NCBI GenBank assembly: GCA_947496145.1
Contig: CANMBS010000037.1
Location: 1-51,969, forward strand
Origin: an uncultured Pseudovibrio sp.
GTDB lineage: Bacteria; Pseudomonadota; Alphaproteobacteria; Rhizobiales; Stappiaceae
Length of the DNA: 51,969 nt
Reading direction: 5' to 3'
Shown: positions 1-7,654 of the stretch, one piece after another
Layout: each line of letters begins with the position of its first letter
How positions within the stretch are numbered: the first letter of the stretch is position 1
Made by a program: the position numbers and the translations under genes
The notes under the pieces: model-generated
Seen by the model: the letters and a program-made list of their open reading frames with translations, nothing else
Told to the model about the DNA's origin: nothing
Databases searched by the model: none

Positions 1-302
1 TGATTTGGTCATCAAACATTCAACTTGATACGCTGCCTTCTCAAAAGCCCCCATACACCAGATTCAGTTATAGCTCTCTTGCGCCGGGGCCGGATTATAT
101 GGTGTATCTGACCACTGAGTTTGTTGAGCACGAAGATGAGTTTTTGCCGATTAAAGACAGCTCTGCTTTGATTGGTGATGTCAAAACCTTTGACGGGTTC
201 CTGCTGGAGGTGCCGGAAGGTGTTGATATTGAAAAGTACACAACCGTGCTGGTCTGGTGTGAGAGCTTTGGTGAGTTCATCTCCGCTGCGCAGTATCGGT
301 GA
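1..302 (+). CDS. DM13-domain protein, C-terminal part (partial)
   Basis: The reading frame is open from base 3 at the window edge to a TGA at 300-302, so the start lies upstream. The translated end has LAPGPDYMVYL, then a G-x-LPEG-like stretch (EVPEGVDIEKY) and VLVWCESFGEFISAAQ, which match the closing part of DM13 (electron-transfer DM13) domains, with their conserved WC near the C-terminus. DM13 proteins are usually secreted or membrane-anchored; cytochrome-like or redox roles have been proposed but the biochemical function is unsettled. The internal ATG at 99 is inside the domain and should not be taken as the start. Confidence 0.72.
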   Translation, partial: IWSSNIQLDTLPSQKPPYTRFSYSSLAPGPDYMVYLTTEFVEHEDEFLPIKDSSALIGDVKTFDGFLLEVPEGVDIEKYTTVLVWCESFGEFISAAQYR

Positions 303-310
303 GCGGCTGC

Positions 311-330
311 CCGAAGTTTATGTGCTTCGG
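311..330 (+). other. Small hairpin after the DM13 gene
   Basis: CCGAAG (311-316) and CTTCGG (325-330) form a 6-bp stem with an 8-base loop directly after the stop codon. No T-run follows, so it is at best a weak terminator or an mRNA 3' stabiliser. Confidence 0.35.
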
Positions 331-415
331 TAATAGATAGGGCTTGCGCACAGGGGCCAGACGGGTAGAGGTTAGCAAACGCTATTCAAATCCCTTTAGA
401 TAAGTGCTGCTTTTG

Positions 416-2242
416 ATGACCCACACGCAAGATATTGTTGCCTCGCCACATGATGTTTTGAAAAAAGTATTTGGCTATGATGCTTTTCGCGGCAATCAGC
501 AGATTGTGGTTGAGAGTGTGCTGGCTGGTGAGAGCTGTTGTGTGCTGATGCCGACGGGGGCGGGGAAGTCTTTATGTTATCAGGTGCCTGCCCTGTGTCG
601 TCGCGGGGTTGGCATTGTTGTTTCTCCGCTGATTGCGCTGATGCAGGATCAGATTGCGACACTGCGAGAGCTGGGGGTGCGGGCGACTTCTATCAACTCG
701 GCGCTTTCTTACGAGGAGGTTCAGGCGGCTTATCGGGATTTGCGGGCTGGTGAGCTGGACCTGCTTTATGTGGCACCAGAACGGTTGGTGCGGCCTGAAT
801 TTGTTGCTTTGCTGGAAGAGTTGAACCAGCGGGGCCTGATTGCCTTGCTGGCGATTGATGAGGCGCACTGCATCAGTCAGTGGGGGCACGATTTCCGCCC
901 GGAATATCGCGAACTAACAGAAGTGCGGGCCAAGCTTGAGGGTGTGCCGTGTCTGGCTGTTACAGCGACGGCGGATGCGCCAACGCGGAAGGATATTCAG
1001 GAGCGGCTTAATCTGCCACGGCTGATTTCCTCCGGGTTTGACCGGCCTAACATCACTTACACTGTTGGTATCAAGCATAATCCGAAGCAGCAGTTGCGGC
1101 GGTTTTTGAAGGATCGGCCCAAGGGCGAGAGTGGCATTATCTACTGTCTGTCGCGCAAGAAGGTGGAAGAGACGGCTGCGTGGCTGGTGCAGGAAGGCTT
1201 TGACGCGCTGCCTTACCATGCGGGATTTGATAATTCGGTACGTGAGGCCAATCAGGATCGCTTCATCAAAGAAGAGGGTTTGATCATGGTGGCAACTGTG
1301 GCGTTTGGTATGGGGATTGATAAGCCAAACGTGCGGTTTGTGGCGCATCTGGACCTGCCGAAGAATATTGAGGCGTATTATCAGGAGACCGGGCGTGCCG
1401 GGCGTGACGGGCTGCCCTCTGAGGCATGGCTGGTCTATGGCATGCAGGATGTGGTTCTGCTGAACCAGATGATTGACCGAAGTGATGCACCAGAGAACCA
1501 GAAGCAGATTGAACGGCAGAAGCTACGCTCGTTTCTGGCTTACTGTGAAACGGCGACTTGCCGGCGTTCTGTTCTGCTGCGCTACTTCGGGGATGAGTGC
1601 GAGCCTTGTGGCAATTGTGATACCTGCCTTAACCCGCCGAAGACCATGGATGGCACCATTGCAGCGCAGAAGTTGTTGTCCTGCATTTTTAGAACGAGGC
1701 AGGGCTTTGGAGCGAACTATGTGATTGATGTGCTGCTGGGCAATGCCAATGAGCGGATTATCTCTCGCAGGCACGACCAGCTTTCCACTTTTGGCATTGG
1801 TGGCGAGTTCAACAAGATCCAATGGAACGCGATTACCCGGCAGTTGCTTGCTGCTGGTTTGATTTATGCTGATCATGAGGCGCATGGGGCTTTGAAGATG
1901 ACGGCGCTGGGCATGGCGTTTTTAAAGAAGCGGCAGAACATTGAACTGAAGGTGGATCAGCTTGCCAGCTCTGCGAAGATGGAGCGGAAGGCGAAGAAGC
2001 CTGCACTCTCGCAGATTGAAGATGTGGCGGATCAGGAACTGTTTGAGAAACTGCGTGCGTTGCGGCTGGAGCTGGCGCGGGAACGGAATGTGCCGCCCTA
2101 TGTGATCTTCAACGATAAGACGCTGATCGAAATGGCGGTGGATCGTCCGCAGCGACTTGAGGAGATGCTGGAGATTTCTGGTGTAGGTGAGTCCAAGCTG
2201 GAGCGGTTTGGCGAGGCGTTTCTGGAGATCATCCGGGATTAG
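416..2242 (+). CDS. recQ: ATP-dependent DNA helicase RecQ
   Basis: 3'-5' superfamily 2 helicase acting in recombination and replication-fork repair. Counting from the ATG at 416 (608 aa, normal for RecQ): Walker A MPTGAGKS near residues 45-52, Walker B box DEAH at 148-151 followed by the RecQ aromatic loop ([11 protein letters not shown]), helicase C domain with [10 protein letters not shown], a zinc-binding cysteine set around 377-404 (YC...TC...C..CGNCDTC), RQC winged helix, and a C-terminal HRDC domain in about the last 80 residues. A GTG at 404 is also in frame, four codons earlier; neither start has a clear ribosome site, so the start is uncertain. A stem-loop follows the gene. Confidence 0.95.
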   Translation: MTHTQDIVASPHDVLKKVFGYDAFRGNQQIVVESVLAGESCCVLMPTGAGKSLCYQVPALCRRGVGIVVSPLIALMQDQIATLRELGVRATSINSALSYEEVQAAYRDLRAGELDLLYVAPERLVRPEFVALLEELNQRGLIALLAIDEAHCISQWGHDFRPEYRELTEVRAKLEGVPCLAVTATADAPTRKDIQERLNLPRLISSGFDRPNITYTVGIKHNPKQQLRRFLKDRPKGESGIIYCLSRKKVEETAAWLVQEGFDALPYHAGFDNSVREANQDRFIKEEGLIMVATVAFGMGIDKPNVRFVAHLDLPKNIEAYYQETGRAGRDGLPSEAWLVYGMQDVVLLNQMIDRSDAPENQKQIERQKLRSFLAYCETATCRRSVLLRYFGDECEPCGNCDTCLNPPKTMDGTIAAQKLLSCIFRTRQGFGANYVIDVLLGNANERIISRRHDQLSTFGIGGEFNKIQWNAITRQLLAAGLIYADHEAHGALKMTALGMAFLKKRQNIELKVDQLASSAKMERKAKKPALSQIEDVADQELFEKLRALRLELARERNVPPYVIFNDKTLIEMAVDRPQRLEEMLEISGVGESKLERFGEAFLEIIRD

Positions 2243-2248
2243 ATGCAG

Positions 2249-2280
2249 AGAGCCTACTTACTGGTGTGTTAGTAGGCTCT
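2249..2280 (+). terminator. Stem-loop after recQ
   Basis: Perfect 10-bp inverted repeat AGAGCCTACT (2249-2258) / AGTAGGCTCT (2271-2280), loop 12 bases, seven bases after the recQ stop. It lacks a following T-run on the plus strand, so intrinsic termination is plausible but not certain. Confidence 0.55.
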
Positions 2281-2378
2281 GAATTGATGGAGATGCTGGA
2301 TTTGTGCCCTTTTGTGAGCTTTAGAGTGGCGATCCAATCATCTGTGCGAGAAGCAGGTTTGCTTGCGTACCTTAAATT

Positions 2379-3014
2379 TTATGGGCATGAAAACTCATAG
2401 ACTGACTTTTCAAAATCATCCGTCTTGTACTTTACTATCCATCCAATTTCAGTTGCCCACCAGCTTTCATCGCTCATTTCGCTAAGAAGCTCCTCAGTGT
2501 CTTTGATGTAAACTTCCGTCTCTGTCTTTACCCGATGAGCTTTCATGTTGTTGAGGCGTGGCATGGACTCAATCCCGAGGTCGGTGAACCGCAACAGCAT
2601 CGTTACGTCACCATAATCTCCTTTGGTTTCAACGGTTTTGCCTGCTTCTAAAGGGAGGAATTTGTATAGGCCTGCCATGAACTCGGGCTTCAAGCAATCT
2701 GCCCCACAAAATGGGATGAATTTTTGTATGAATGAAGGCTCGTCATCTCGCCAGAAGTTCACGTCCGGGAATTCCGCGGGGCCATAAGATCGTGCCGTTT
2801 CCCGATAGTTGTTTGGTCCATCCCATTCAAATCTACAGCCTTCAGGGGCGATGAAGATAGGCCAGTCATATTGGGTGGTTAGGTTATTTGTAGTGAGTTC
2901 TGTCGTGGTGCCGGACTGGGACCTGCCATTTTCAGCACTTGCAATGGTGATTGAAAGAGCCAGAAGGGCTGAGGCTAAGCCAATAGCCTTAGCGGTTTGA
3001 CGCCTTATCTGCAT
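2379..3014 (-). CDS. Hypothetical secreted protein
   Basis: 211 aa, convergent with recQ. The N-terminus has RR then a hydrophobic run and a signal-peptidase-I-like ASA|E site near residue 27, so it should be exported. The mature part is acidic and carries four cysteines (in EGCRF, FCGADC and the terminal SCP), which would allow two disulfides. A CAGGAA ribosome site precedes the ATG. I do not recognise the family. It opens a stretch of poorly conserved small genes (2.4-4.7 kb). Confidence 0.7.
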   Translation of the reverse strand: MQIRRQTAKAIGLASALLALSITIASAENGRSQSGTTTELTTNNLTTQYDWPIFIAPEGCRFEWDGPNNYRETARSYGPAEFPDVNFWRDDEPSFIQKFIPFCGADCLKPEFMAGLYKFLPLEAGKTVETKGDYGDVTMLLRFTDLGIESMPRLNNMKAHRVKTETEVYIKDTEELLSEMSDESWWATEIGWIVKYKTDDFEKSVYEFSCP

Positions 3015-3101
3015 TTAAGAAATTCCTGGTTTTATAAATTGCTGAATGTCGACGTCGTTTTTAATGGGAAGACCTTGAGGCAGACTAACTTCCATACTGA
3101 T

Positions 3102-3362
3102 TTAGAAAATCAGGAGGTACAGCACGCCAGCGCTCACGGCCATTCCCAATATGACGACCAGAAAAGCGGCGATCATCTGGTTTCTGAAGAGGGATTTCAG
3201 CACTGCGTGGCTCAGTATGAGAAACTTGATGAGGTATTGCAGTGTTTGCGTGCCGAATGCTGTGTTGATGATGCTTTTTTCAAGGGTGATCCCAAGCTGA
3301 AAGAGCTGAGCCGGGAGTAAGGCTTGTTGAGTTTGTTTGGCTTGAAGGAGCGTCAGGATCAG
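3102..3362 (-). pseudogene. Possible remnant of a small membrane protein
   Basis: An open frame of about 86 codons runs on the minus strand from just after a TAG (3363-3365) to a TAA (3102-3104). It has no in-frame ATG, GTG or TTG near its 5' end; the only ATG is late (24 codons from the end). The translation is protein-like, with an amphipathic middle and a strong C-terminal transmembrane stretch (FLVVILGMAVSAGVLYLLIF). The overlapping plus-strand frame (2997-3320) looks like non-coding translation. I read it as the tail of a decayed membrane-protein gene, or a gene with an unusual start. Confidence 0.3.
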
Positions 3363-3399
3363 CTAAAGTTTCTGTATCTTATAAATGCAGGTACTTGAT

Positions 3400-3903
3400 A
3401 TGGTCGATTATTCTGATTTCACAAAGGCGGTTGCAGACAGTTCAGGCTTACAGGAGGCAGCGGCGAAGGCCGGTGAGTTGTTTTCACAATTTCCCGGTTT
3501 CAAGTTGTTTACGCTGACTGTGACGCATCCTGATGGAAGCCATGTGGTGCGGCTTTATTCCAGCGCTGAAAATTCCTATGGCACTTCCGGCACCAAACCG
3601 ATTGAAAAAGAGGGTGGCTGGTATGAGCGGGTGTTGGTACAGCATAAGCCGTTCCTCGGATATACTATCGAGGATGTGAAAGATTATTTCCCTGACCATG
3701 AAAAGATCGCAGCTATGGGGCTGGGTGCTACGCTGAACCTGCCTGTTGTGATGCTGGGAGAGGTGATTGGCACCGTGAACCTGCTGGATGCGGACCATGC
3801 CTACACAGAAGCTGATGTAGAACGGGCATTTGCCCTGTCTCAGGCGCTCGCGCCATTGTTTATGAGGGCACGGGAAGAGCTGATGGCTTTCGCTGTCTCG
3901 TAG
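3400..3903 (+). CDS. GAF-domain protein
   Basis: 167 aa, essentially a single GAF domain: the N-terminal helix, a beta-sheet core and the closing LGEVIGTVNLLDADHAYTEADV stretch typical of GAF folds, followed by a helix. GAF domains bind small ligands or mediate dimerisation; no output domain is attached. It lacks the CxxxC pattern of free methionine sulfoxide reductases, so I do not assign that activity. The start at 3400 is preferred because AGG lies about 8 bases upstream; an ATG at 3385 adds five residues but has no ribosome site. Confidence 0.75.
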   Translation: MVDYSDFTKAVADSSGLQEAAAKAGELFSQFPGFKLFTLTVTHPDGSHVVRLYSSAENSYGTSGTKPIEKEGGWYERVLVQHKPFLGYTIEDVKDYFPDHEKIAAMGLGATLNLPVVMLGEVIGTVNLLDADHAYTEADVERAFALSQALAPLFMRAREELMAFAVS

Positions 3904-4116
3904 AGGGTAAGGGCTAGTTGTTTAATTGATTTCAGCTTTTCGATTTTGCCTTGTGTCTTAGCATCTAACTTATTGTTTTCTTTTATCTTTGAATTTCAAA
4001 TCGGCCACGTGTCAGCGGCAGTTTTCTGGGCTGGCATGAGTAAAAAACTCCACCAGCTCAGATTGCTGTCTCAAGCAGGCAGTGATCGCTTTTCTAAAAA
4101 AGAATGGAGACTTTTC

Positions 4117-4473
4117 ATGGCCTATCACATTCAACTGTTTGTAAATAACTCCAAGGGTTATGCGGTGACAGCAAACCCGAAAACGGATCGTGACACCTAT
4201 TTCGTAAGAGGAGGAGAGAAAAAGAGCCCAGGCCATAATGTTGAGCTCAATAAACCCCCAAATGCCAATGATTGGCACTCGTTCTCGTCAGCTTTTGATG
4301 GAGCGAACTATATTTATACCGGGACTGATGCTTATTGTTTTTGGGATAGTGGAGATAGTGAGCTTATGGTTGCGTCGTACAATGGAGGAACAGTTGGCAG
4401 ACATCCAAATAGTAAGGGGACTTTTAATCTGGTCATAGACGCGAACGGATCAATCAGTTTTGTACGCGTGTAA
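4117..4473 (+). CDS. Hypothetical protein, 118 aa
   Basis: The frame is open from 3946, but the natural start is the ATG at 4117, preceded by GGAGA with 7-base spacing; upstream codons look unlike the rest. The protein is soluble, polar, rich in Asn, Gly, Ser and aromatic residues, has no signal peptide and one cysteine, and looks like a short all-beta fold (alternating hydrophobic strands, ending GTFNLVIDANGSISFVRV). I do not recognise a family. It sits alone with about 210 bases upstream and 230 bases downstream free of convincing genes. Confidence 0.6.
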   Translation: MAYHIQLFVNNSKGYAVTANPKTDRDTYFVRGGEKKSPGHNVELNKPPNANDWHSFSSAFDGANYIYTGTDAYCFWDSGDSELMVASYNGGTVGRHPNSKGTFNLVIDANGSISFVRV

Positions 4474-4475
4474 GT

Positions 4476-4504
4476 TCTGCGATTATGAGGAGAGGTTCCG
4501 CAGA
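4476..4504 (+). other. Small hairpin after the 118-aa gene
   Basis: TCTGCG (4476-4481) pairs with CGCAGA (4499-4504), loop 17 bases, beginning three bases after the stop. No T-run follows. Weak evidence for a terminator. Confidence 0.25.
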
Positions 4505-4704
4505 GATTGAGAGCCTGTCCTCCCCTCCATACCTATTTGCAGGCGCGAGGCACTGGCAGTTTTAAACACCTCTTATCTGGGTTTTGCTGGCTGGCTGTTT
4601 ACCCTGCGCCTGAAAATCGCCGTGAACCAATCATGTCTTTTGCTCAAAGTAACCGGGCAGGTGCATGGATAGTACTGGTTTTCATGAGATGAGCGGTATT
4701 TTCT

Positions 4705-5067
4705 ATGGCTTCTGGTGGCGAACATGAGCAACTGGCTGGGCATCTTCCTATTTTTATCACAGCGCCAGGCAGTACAGATGTTTTGATGGTGGTGACGATT
4801 TTTATCGCCATTGGCGCAGTTTTGCTGGCGGGGGTGTTTTACTTTTCCCTCCATGCATTGCCGGAAAAGATGGCGCATAAGTATGGGCGCTCGCATATGC
4901 AGATTGTGGCCATACTGGCGGTGCTCGCGCTGTTTACGCACAACAACTACTTCTGGATAGCTGCGCTGTTGCTGGCTGCGATTAATCTGCCGGATTATGA
5001 GAGTCCGCTGAATGCCATTGCTCAGTCTTTGCGTAAGCCGGTAAAGGGGAAGAAGCCAAATGATTGA
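4705..5067 (+). CDS. Small inner-membrane protein paired with HlyD-like adaptor
   Basis: 120 aa with two hydrophobic segments (about residues 25-48 and 65-92) separated by a short basic loop (HALPEKMAHKYGRSH), then a lysine-rich tail. Its last eight bases overlap the start of the HlyD-family gene, so the two are translationally coupled and probably act together in the inner membrane. Pairs of a small two-TM protein with an HlyD adaptor are known in Proteobacteria (for example YiaW-YiaV and AaeX-AaeA), but this protein is not clearly either family by eye. Confidence 0.75.
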   Translation: MASGGEHEQLAGHLPIFITAPGSTDVLMVVTIFIAIGAVLLAGVFYFSLHALPEKMAHKYGRSHMQIVAILAVLALFTHNNYFWIAALLLAAINLPDYESPLNAIAQSLRKPVKGKKPND

Positions 5068-6292
5068 GTTCTTTCTCTGCTCCCTCGTCACCATCCTGCC
5101 GGACTACTTGTTTCGCCGCTACAAACAAGGCAAGCGGATTGGACATGAGATTACGTTTTTCACGGTCTGGTATGAGCTGCGCTGGGGGATTACCGGGGCG
5201 CTGATGCTGACCATTGCGCTCATTACGCTGGTGTTCTTCTATCATCCCACAACATCCAATGTGCTTTCGCTGTTTCGTACTGTTTCCATTCTGCCGGAGT
5301 CTGCCGGGCGGGTTGATAAGGTGCTGGTGGAGAACAACCAGCATGTGAAGGTGGGGGATCTGCTGTTTACGCTGGATTCGTCCACTGAGAAGGCGCAGGT
5401 GGAGACGGCGCAAAGTGAGGTGGATGAGATTGATGCGCAGATTGCTTTGGCAAACTCTGAGCTGATCAGCGCGGAGGCCACGATCTCACAGGCGCAGGGA
5501 GCTTACAATCAGGCGGTTAGCGAACTGGAGCGGACGCTTGAGTTGCAGCGGCGCAATTCTGATGTGGTGACTGAGAAAGAGATCGATACGCGCAAAAATC
5601 AGGTAGTGGTGCGTAAGGGGCAGCTGGATGCTGCGGTGGCTAATCGGGATATTGTGCAGACGAAGATTTCGGTGAGCCTTCCAGCTCAGCGGACCAGTGC
5701 CATAGCGCGGCTGCATCAGGCGGAATCTGCCTATCACAAGAAGTTTGTGTATGCGGGTGTGGATGGTGTGGTGACGCAGTTTATTTTGCAGCCGGGGGAT
5801 ATTGTAAGCCCGATCCTGCGGCCTGCTGGCATTCTGGTGCCGGATTCAACAGGACGTGGGCGATTTCAGGCTGGGTTCGGGCAGATAACAGCGTCCGTGA
5901 TCCGGGTTGGTATGGCGGCGGAGATAACCTGTGCCTCCCGCCCGTTTGAAGTTATTCCCATGGTGGTGGTGGATACGCAGGATTTTATTTCTTCCGGTCA
6001 GTTTCGTCCTACAGATCAACTGGTGGATGCGCGGGATGTGGCGCGTCCGGGAACACTGCTGGTGATCATGGAACCGCTTTATGAAAATGATACGCTGGGC
6101 ATACCGCCGGGCAGCAAGTGCATCGCCAATGCCTACAGCAATTATGGTGAGCAGATAAAGGCGGGGGAGTTTGGTTTCTGGGGCGGGCTTTACTACCACA
6201 TGGTGGATGCCACTGCGATCATGCATGCGCTGATCTTACGGTTTCAGGCGCTTGCTTTCCCAGTCAAGGTGCTGGTGCTTTCTGGTCATTGA
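5060..6292 (+). CDS. HlyD-family membrane-fusion (periplasmic adaptor) protein
   Basis: 410 aa. One membrane segment at about residues 43-61 anchors it; then the first half of a barrel-sandwich (biotinyl/lipoyl-like) motif (GRVDKVLVENNQHVKVGDLL), a long coiled-coil hairpin (about 110-215), and the second half (VYAGVDGVVTQFILQPGDIV), the standard order for adaptors of tripartite efflux or secretion systems. No ABC, MFS or RND pump and no outer-membrane factor is adjacent, so the partner transporter must be elsewhere or be the upstream two-TM protein. The substrate is unknown. The N-terminal stretch before the membrane segment is longer than in EmrA-type adaptors. Confidence 0.85.
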   Translation: MIEFFLCSLVTILPDYLFRRYKQGKRIGHEITFFTVWYELRWGITGALMLTIALITLVFFYHPTTSNVLSLFRTVSILPESAGRVDKVLVENNQHVKVGDLLFTLDSSTEKAQVETAQSEVDEIDAQIALANSELISAEATISQAQGAYNQAVSELERTLELQRRNSDVVTEKEIDTRKNQVVVRKGQLDAAVANRDIVQTKISVSLPAQRTSAIARLHQAESAYHKKFVYAGVDGVVTQFILQPGDIVSPILRPAGILVPDSTGRGRFQAGFGQITASVIRVGMAAEITCASRPFEVIPMVVVDTQDFISSGQFRPTDQLVDARDVARPGTLLVIMEPLYENDTLGIPPGSKCIANAYSNYGEQIKAGEFGFWGGLYYHMVDATAIMHALILRFQALAFPVKVLVLSGH

Positions 6293-6295
6293 TGG

Positions 6296-6322
6296 TTGGT
6301 GTCAGTTACTTTCTGGCACCAA
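6296..6322. terminator. Hairpin between convergent HlyD and two-TM genes
   Basis: TTGGTGTCAG (6296-6305) pairs with CTGGCACCAA (6313-6322) with one G-T mismatch pair and a 7-base loop. It follows the HlyD stop by three bases and covers the last codons and the stop (6306-6308) of the opposite gene. No T-run on either strand, so termination is plausible but unproven. Confidence 0.4.
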
Positions 6323-6749
6323 CAAATATGCCGGTAAGGACCATGCCGACAAGGCCGATGACTGTGGTTGCCGTGCTGCCTACGAGGAATTCCAGCACGC
6401 TGTCTGACAGGGTAAAGGGAATGCCGTTGACATCTTTGAAGCCTGCAAGCAAGAGGATGATTGCGACGGTTCCGCAATAGGCACACATGAACCAGTAGGC
6501 TTTGCCAGCATAAGGTTTGATGAGTGCATCCAGCTCCTGCTTGGTTGCAAGTTTGGATTTCAGCTCCATGAGTTCGTCTTGCAGCTGAGTGTTGTCGTCG
6601 GCCAGATCCTGCCGTTCTTTCAGTGCCTGATCTATAATGATTTTTGCTGGAGGGGTAACCTCTATTGGTTGCTTAAGCGCGGCAGCTTCGATGTCATCTA
6701 CGGTGAGAGGTCTTTCAAGCGTTTCTTCGAATGTGTTGTTAGGCGGCAT
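6306..6749 (-). CDS. Coiled-coil/two-TM protein, candidate toxin partner of the Panacea protein
   Basis: 147 aa from the ATG at 6749, which lies inside the end of the upstream Panacea gene (11-base overlap), indicating translational coupling; the frame stays open for 19 more codons upstream but that stretch is the neighbour's coding sequence. The N-terminal half is hydrophilic with a predicted coiled coil (ALKERQDLADDNTQLQDEL). The C-terminal half has two membrane segments, AYWFMCAYCGTVAIILLLAGF and FLVGSTATTVIGLVGMVLTG. A C-terminal hairpin of the type 'S-V-L-x-x-L-x-G-S/T-T' followed by a glycine-rich membrane helix recurs, to my recollection, in small proteins beside Panacea genes. Toxin activity is inferred from context, not from a catalytic motif. 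Confidence 0.7.
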   Translation of the reverse strand: MPPNNTFEETLERPLTVDDIEAAALKQPIEVTPPAKIIIDQALKERQDLADDNTQLQDELMELKSKLATKQELDALIKPYAGKAYWFMCAYCGTVAIILLLAGFKDVNGIPFTLSDSVLEFLVGSTATTVIGLVGMVLTGIFVGARK

Positions 6750-7266
6750 TGATCCGACCCGCTGTTTGTTGTGCCTGCTCTCGTTCAATATCGGAGCGGC
6801 CTGCAAGTGCGAGTTTGATGTAGTATTGCCGGGTTCGTTCTGTATCGATTTCTGAATTGCGACCCTTTTCGAAATAGGCGAAGGCCCATGGAGAATTCAG
6901 CTGCTGGGTAAGGTGGGATAATTGCTGGGTTGTGTAGTTGCCGTACTTCTTCCAGACGTGGTCTATAATATCCTGTTCGCTGCCAGTGACATTAGAGGTG
7001 ACGATCTGGCCAGTGATGGGATCAACAATTTCGCTGTTCGGGCCTTTAAAGCCTCCGTCGTTTGCATGATCCCATATTTGCCGGAAGACAGAGCCGTTGG
7101 GCCAGGCTTGTGGAGCCTCGCTTACCAGAGGCTCGCCATTGATAGCCAGATTCCAGCCATTCGCAATCGCTACGAGTTCCTGAATGTACATTAATGAGGG
7201 GTAGGTTGGACTACCACGGCGTCTTAAAAATTCATTTGCGATTGCAATCGGAGAATGTCTTGGCAT
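6739..7266 (-). CDS. Panacea-domain (SocA-like, DUF4065) protein, candidate antitoxin
   Basis: 175 aa. The layout matches the Panacea/SocA-like domain: an N-terminal helix IANEFL, then YPSLMYIQELVAIANGW-NLAINGEPLVSE and APQAW-NGSVFRQIWD (equivalent to the family's 'kL-kl-Yfahgw-LA--g-pl---i-AW--GPV---ly'), and near the end LSHLTQQLNSPWAFAY, the family's 'L--lTH---PW'. Panacea proteins are known as promiscuous antitoxins in PanAT systems and as SocA, a proteolytic adaptor antitoxin in Caulobacter. A good ribosome site (AGGGG) precedes the ATG, and the stop overlaps the downstream gene by 11 bases. A TATTAT -10-like hexamer lies at 7320-7325 on this strand. Confidence 0.82.
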   Translation of the reverse strand: MPRHSPIAIANEFLRRRGSPTYPSLMYIQELVAIANGWNLAINGEPLVSEAPQAWPNGSVFRQIWDHANDGGFKGPNSEIVDPITGQIVTSNVTGSEQDIIDHVWKKYGNYTTQQLSHLTQQLNSPWAFAYFEKGRNSEIDTERTRQYYIKLALAGRSDIEREQAQQTAGRINAA

Positions 7267-7589
7267 TTTTGCCCCTGCAAATGCTGTTGGAACAAGTAGT
7301 GAATTGCTTAGAAAAACATATAATACGCTGCGTTAAGAAAATAGTTCCTCCCGCTGATCTTGGCTAGTTAAATCTGGTTGTGCCCCTGAAAAATAAGCGG
7401 TTACGTTGTGGTTATCTCTGCCTGTCAGGTGCATTTAACTGGTTGAAAATCGGGACATATTACTTTTACCAATGGGAATTAACGCTGGTGAGGATTGCAT
7501 TGATTTACAGCAATGCACTCTTACTTTCTGGAGAAAGCTGAATTGTAAACACTGTTTTGATTCTGGCTAATCTGATGGTTTGGGCAACT
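7267..7589. other. Intergenic region upstream of the Panacea operon
   Basis: About 320 bases with no convincing gene. It should hold the Panacea operon promoter (minus strand; a TATTAT -10-like box at 7320-7325, without a good -35). Frames here are short and not protein-like. Nothing else is recognised. Confidence 0.4.
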
Positions 7590-7590
7590 A

Positions 7591-7622
7591 AAAAAGCCCG
7601 GAGCAGGTGCCCCGGGCTTTTT
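7591..7622 (-). terminator. Rho-independent terminator of ybhL
   Basis: AAAAAGCCCGG (7591-7601) and CCGGGCTTTTT (7612-7622) form an 11-bp stem with a 10-base loop. It lies 33 bases beyond the ybhL stop on the minus strand, ends in T-runs on both strands, and could act in both directions. Confidence 0.85.
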
Positions 7623-7654
7623 CAATGTTTTGACTGCCTGTTGGCTTGTCGCAA

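Noticed and set aside
2997-3320. A 107-codon open frame on the plus strand overlapping the start of the secreted-protein gene.
   Set aside because: Composition is not protein-like (many His, Gln and Cys without pattern), and it lies opposite a minus-strand frame with a credible membrane segment.
4507-4692. A 61-codon frame between the orphan gene and the HlyD pair.
   Set aside because: No ribosome site, no recognisable features, and the downstream gene has its own start; probably chance.
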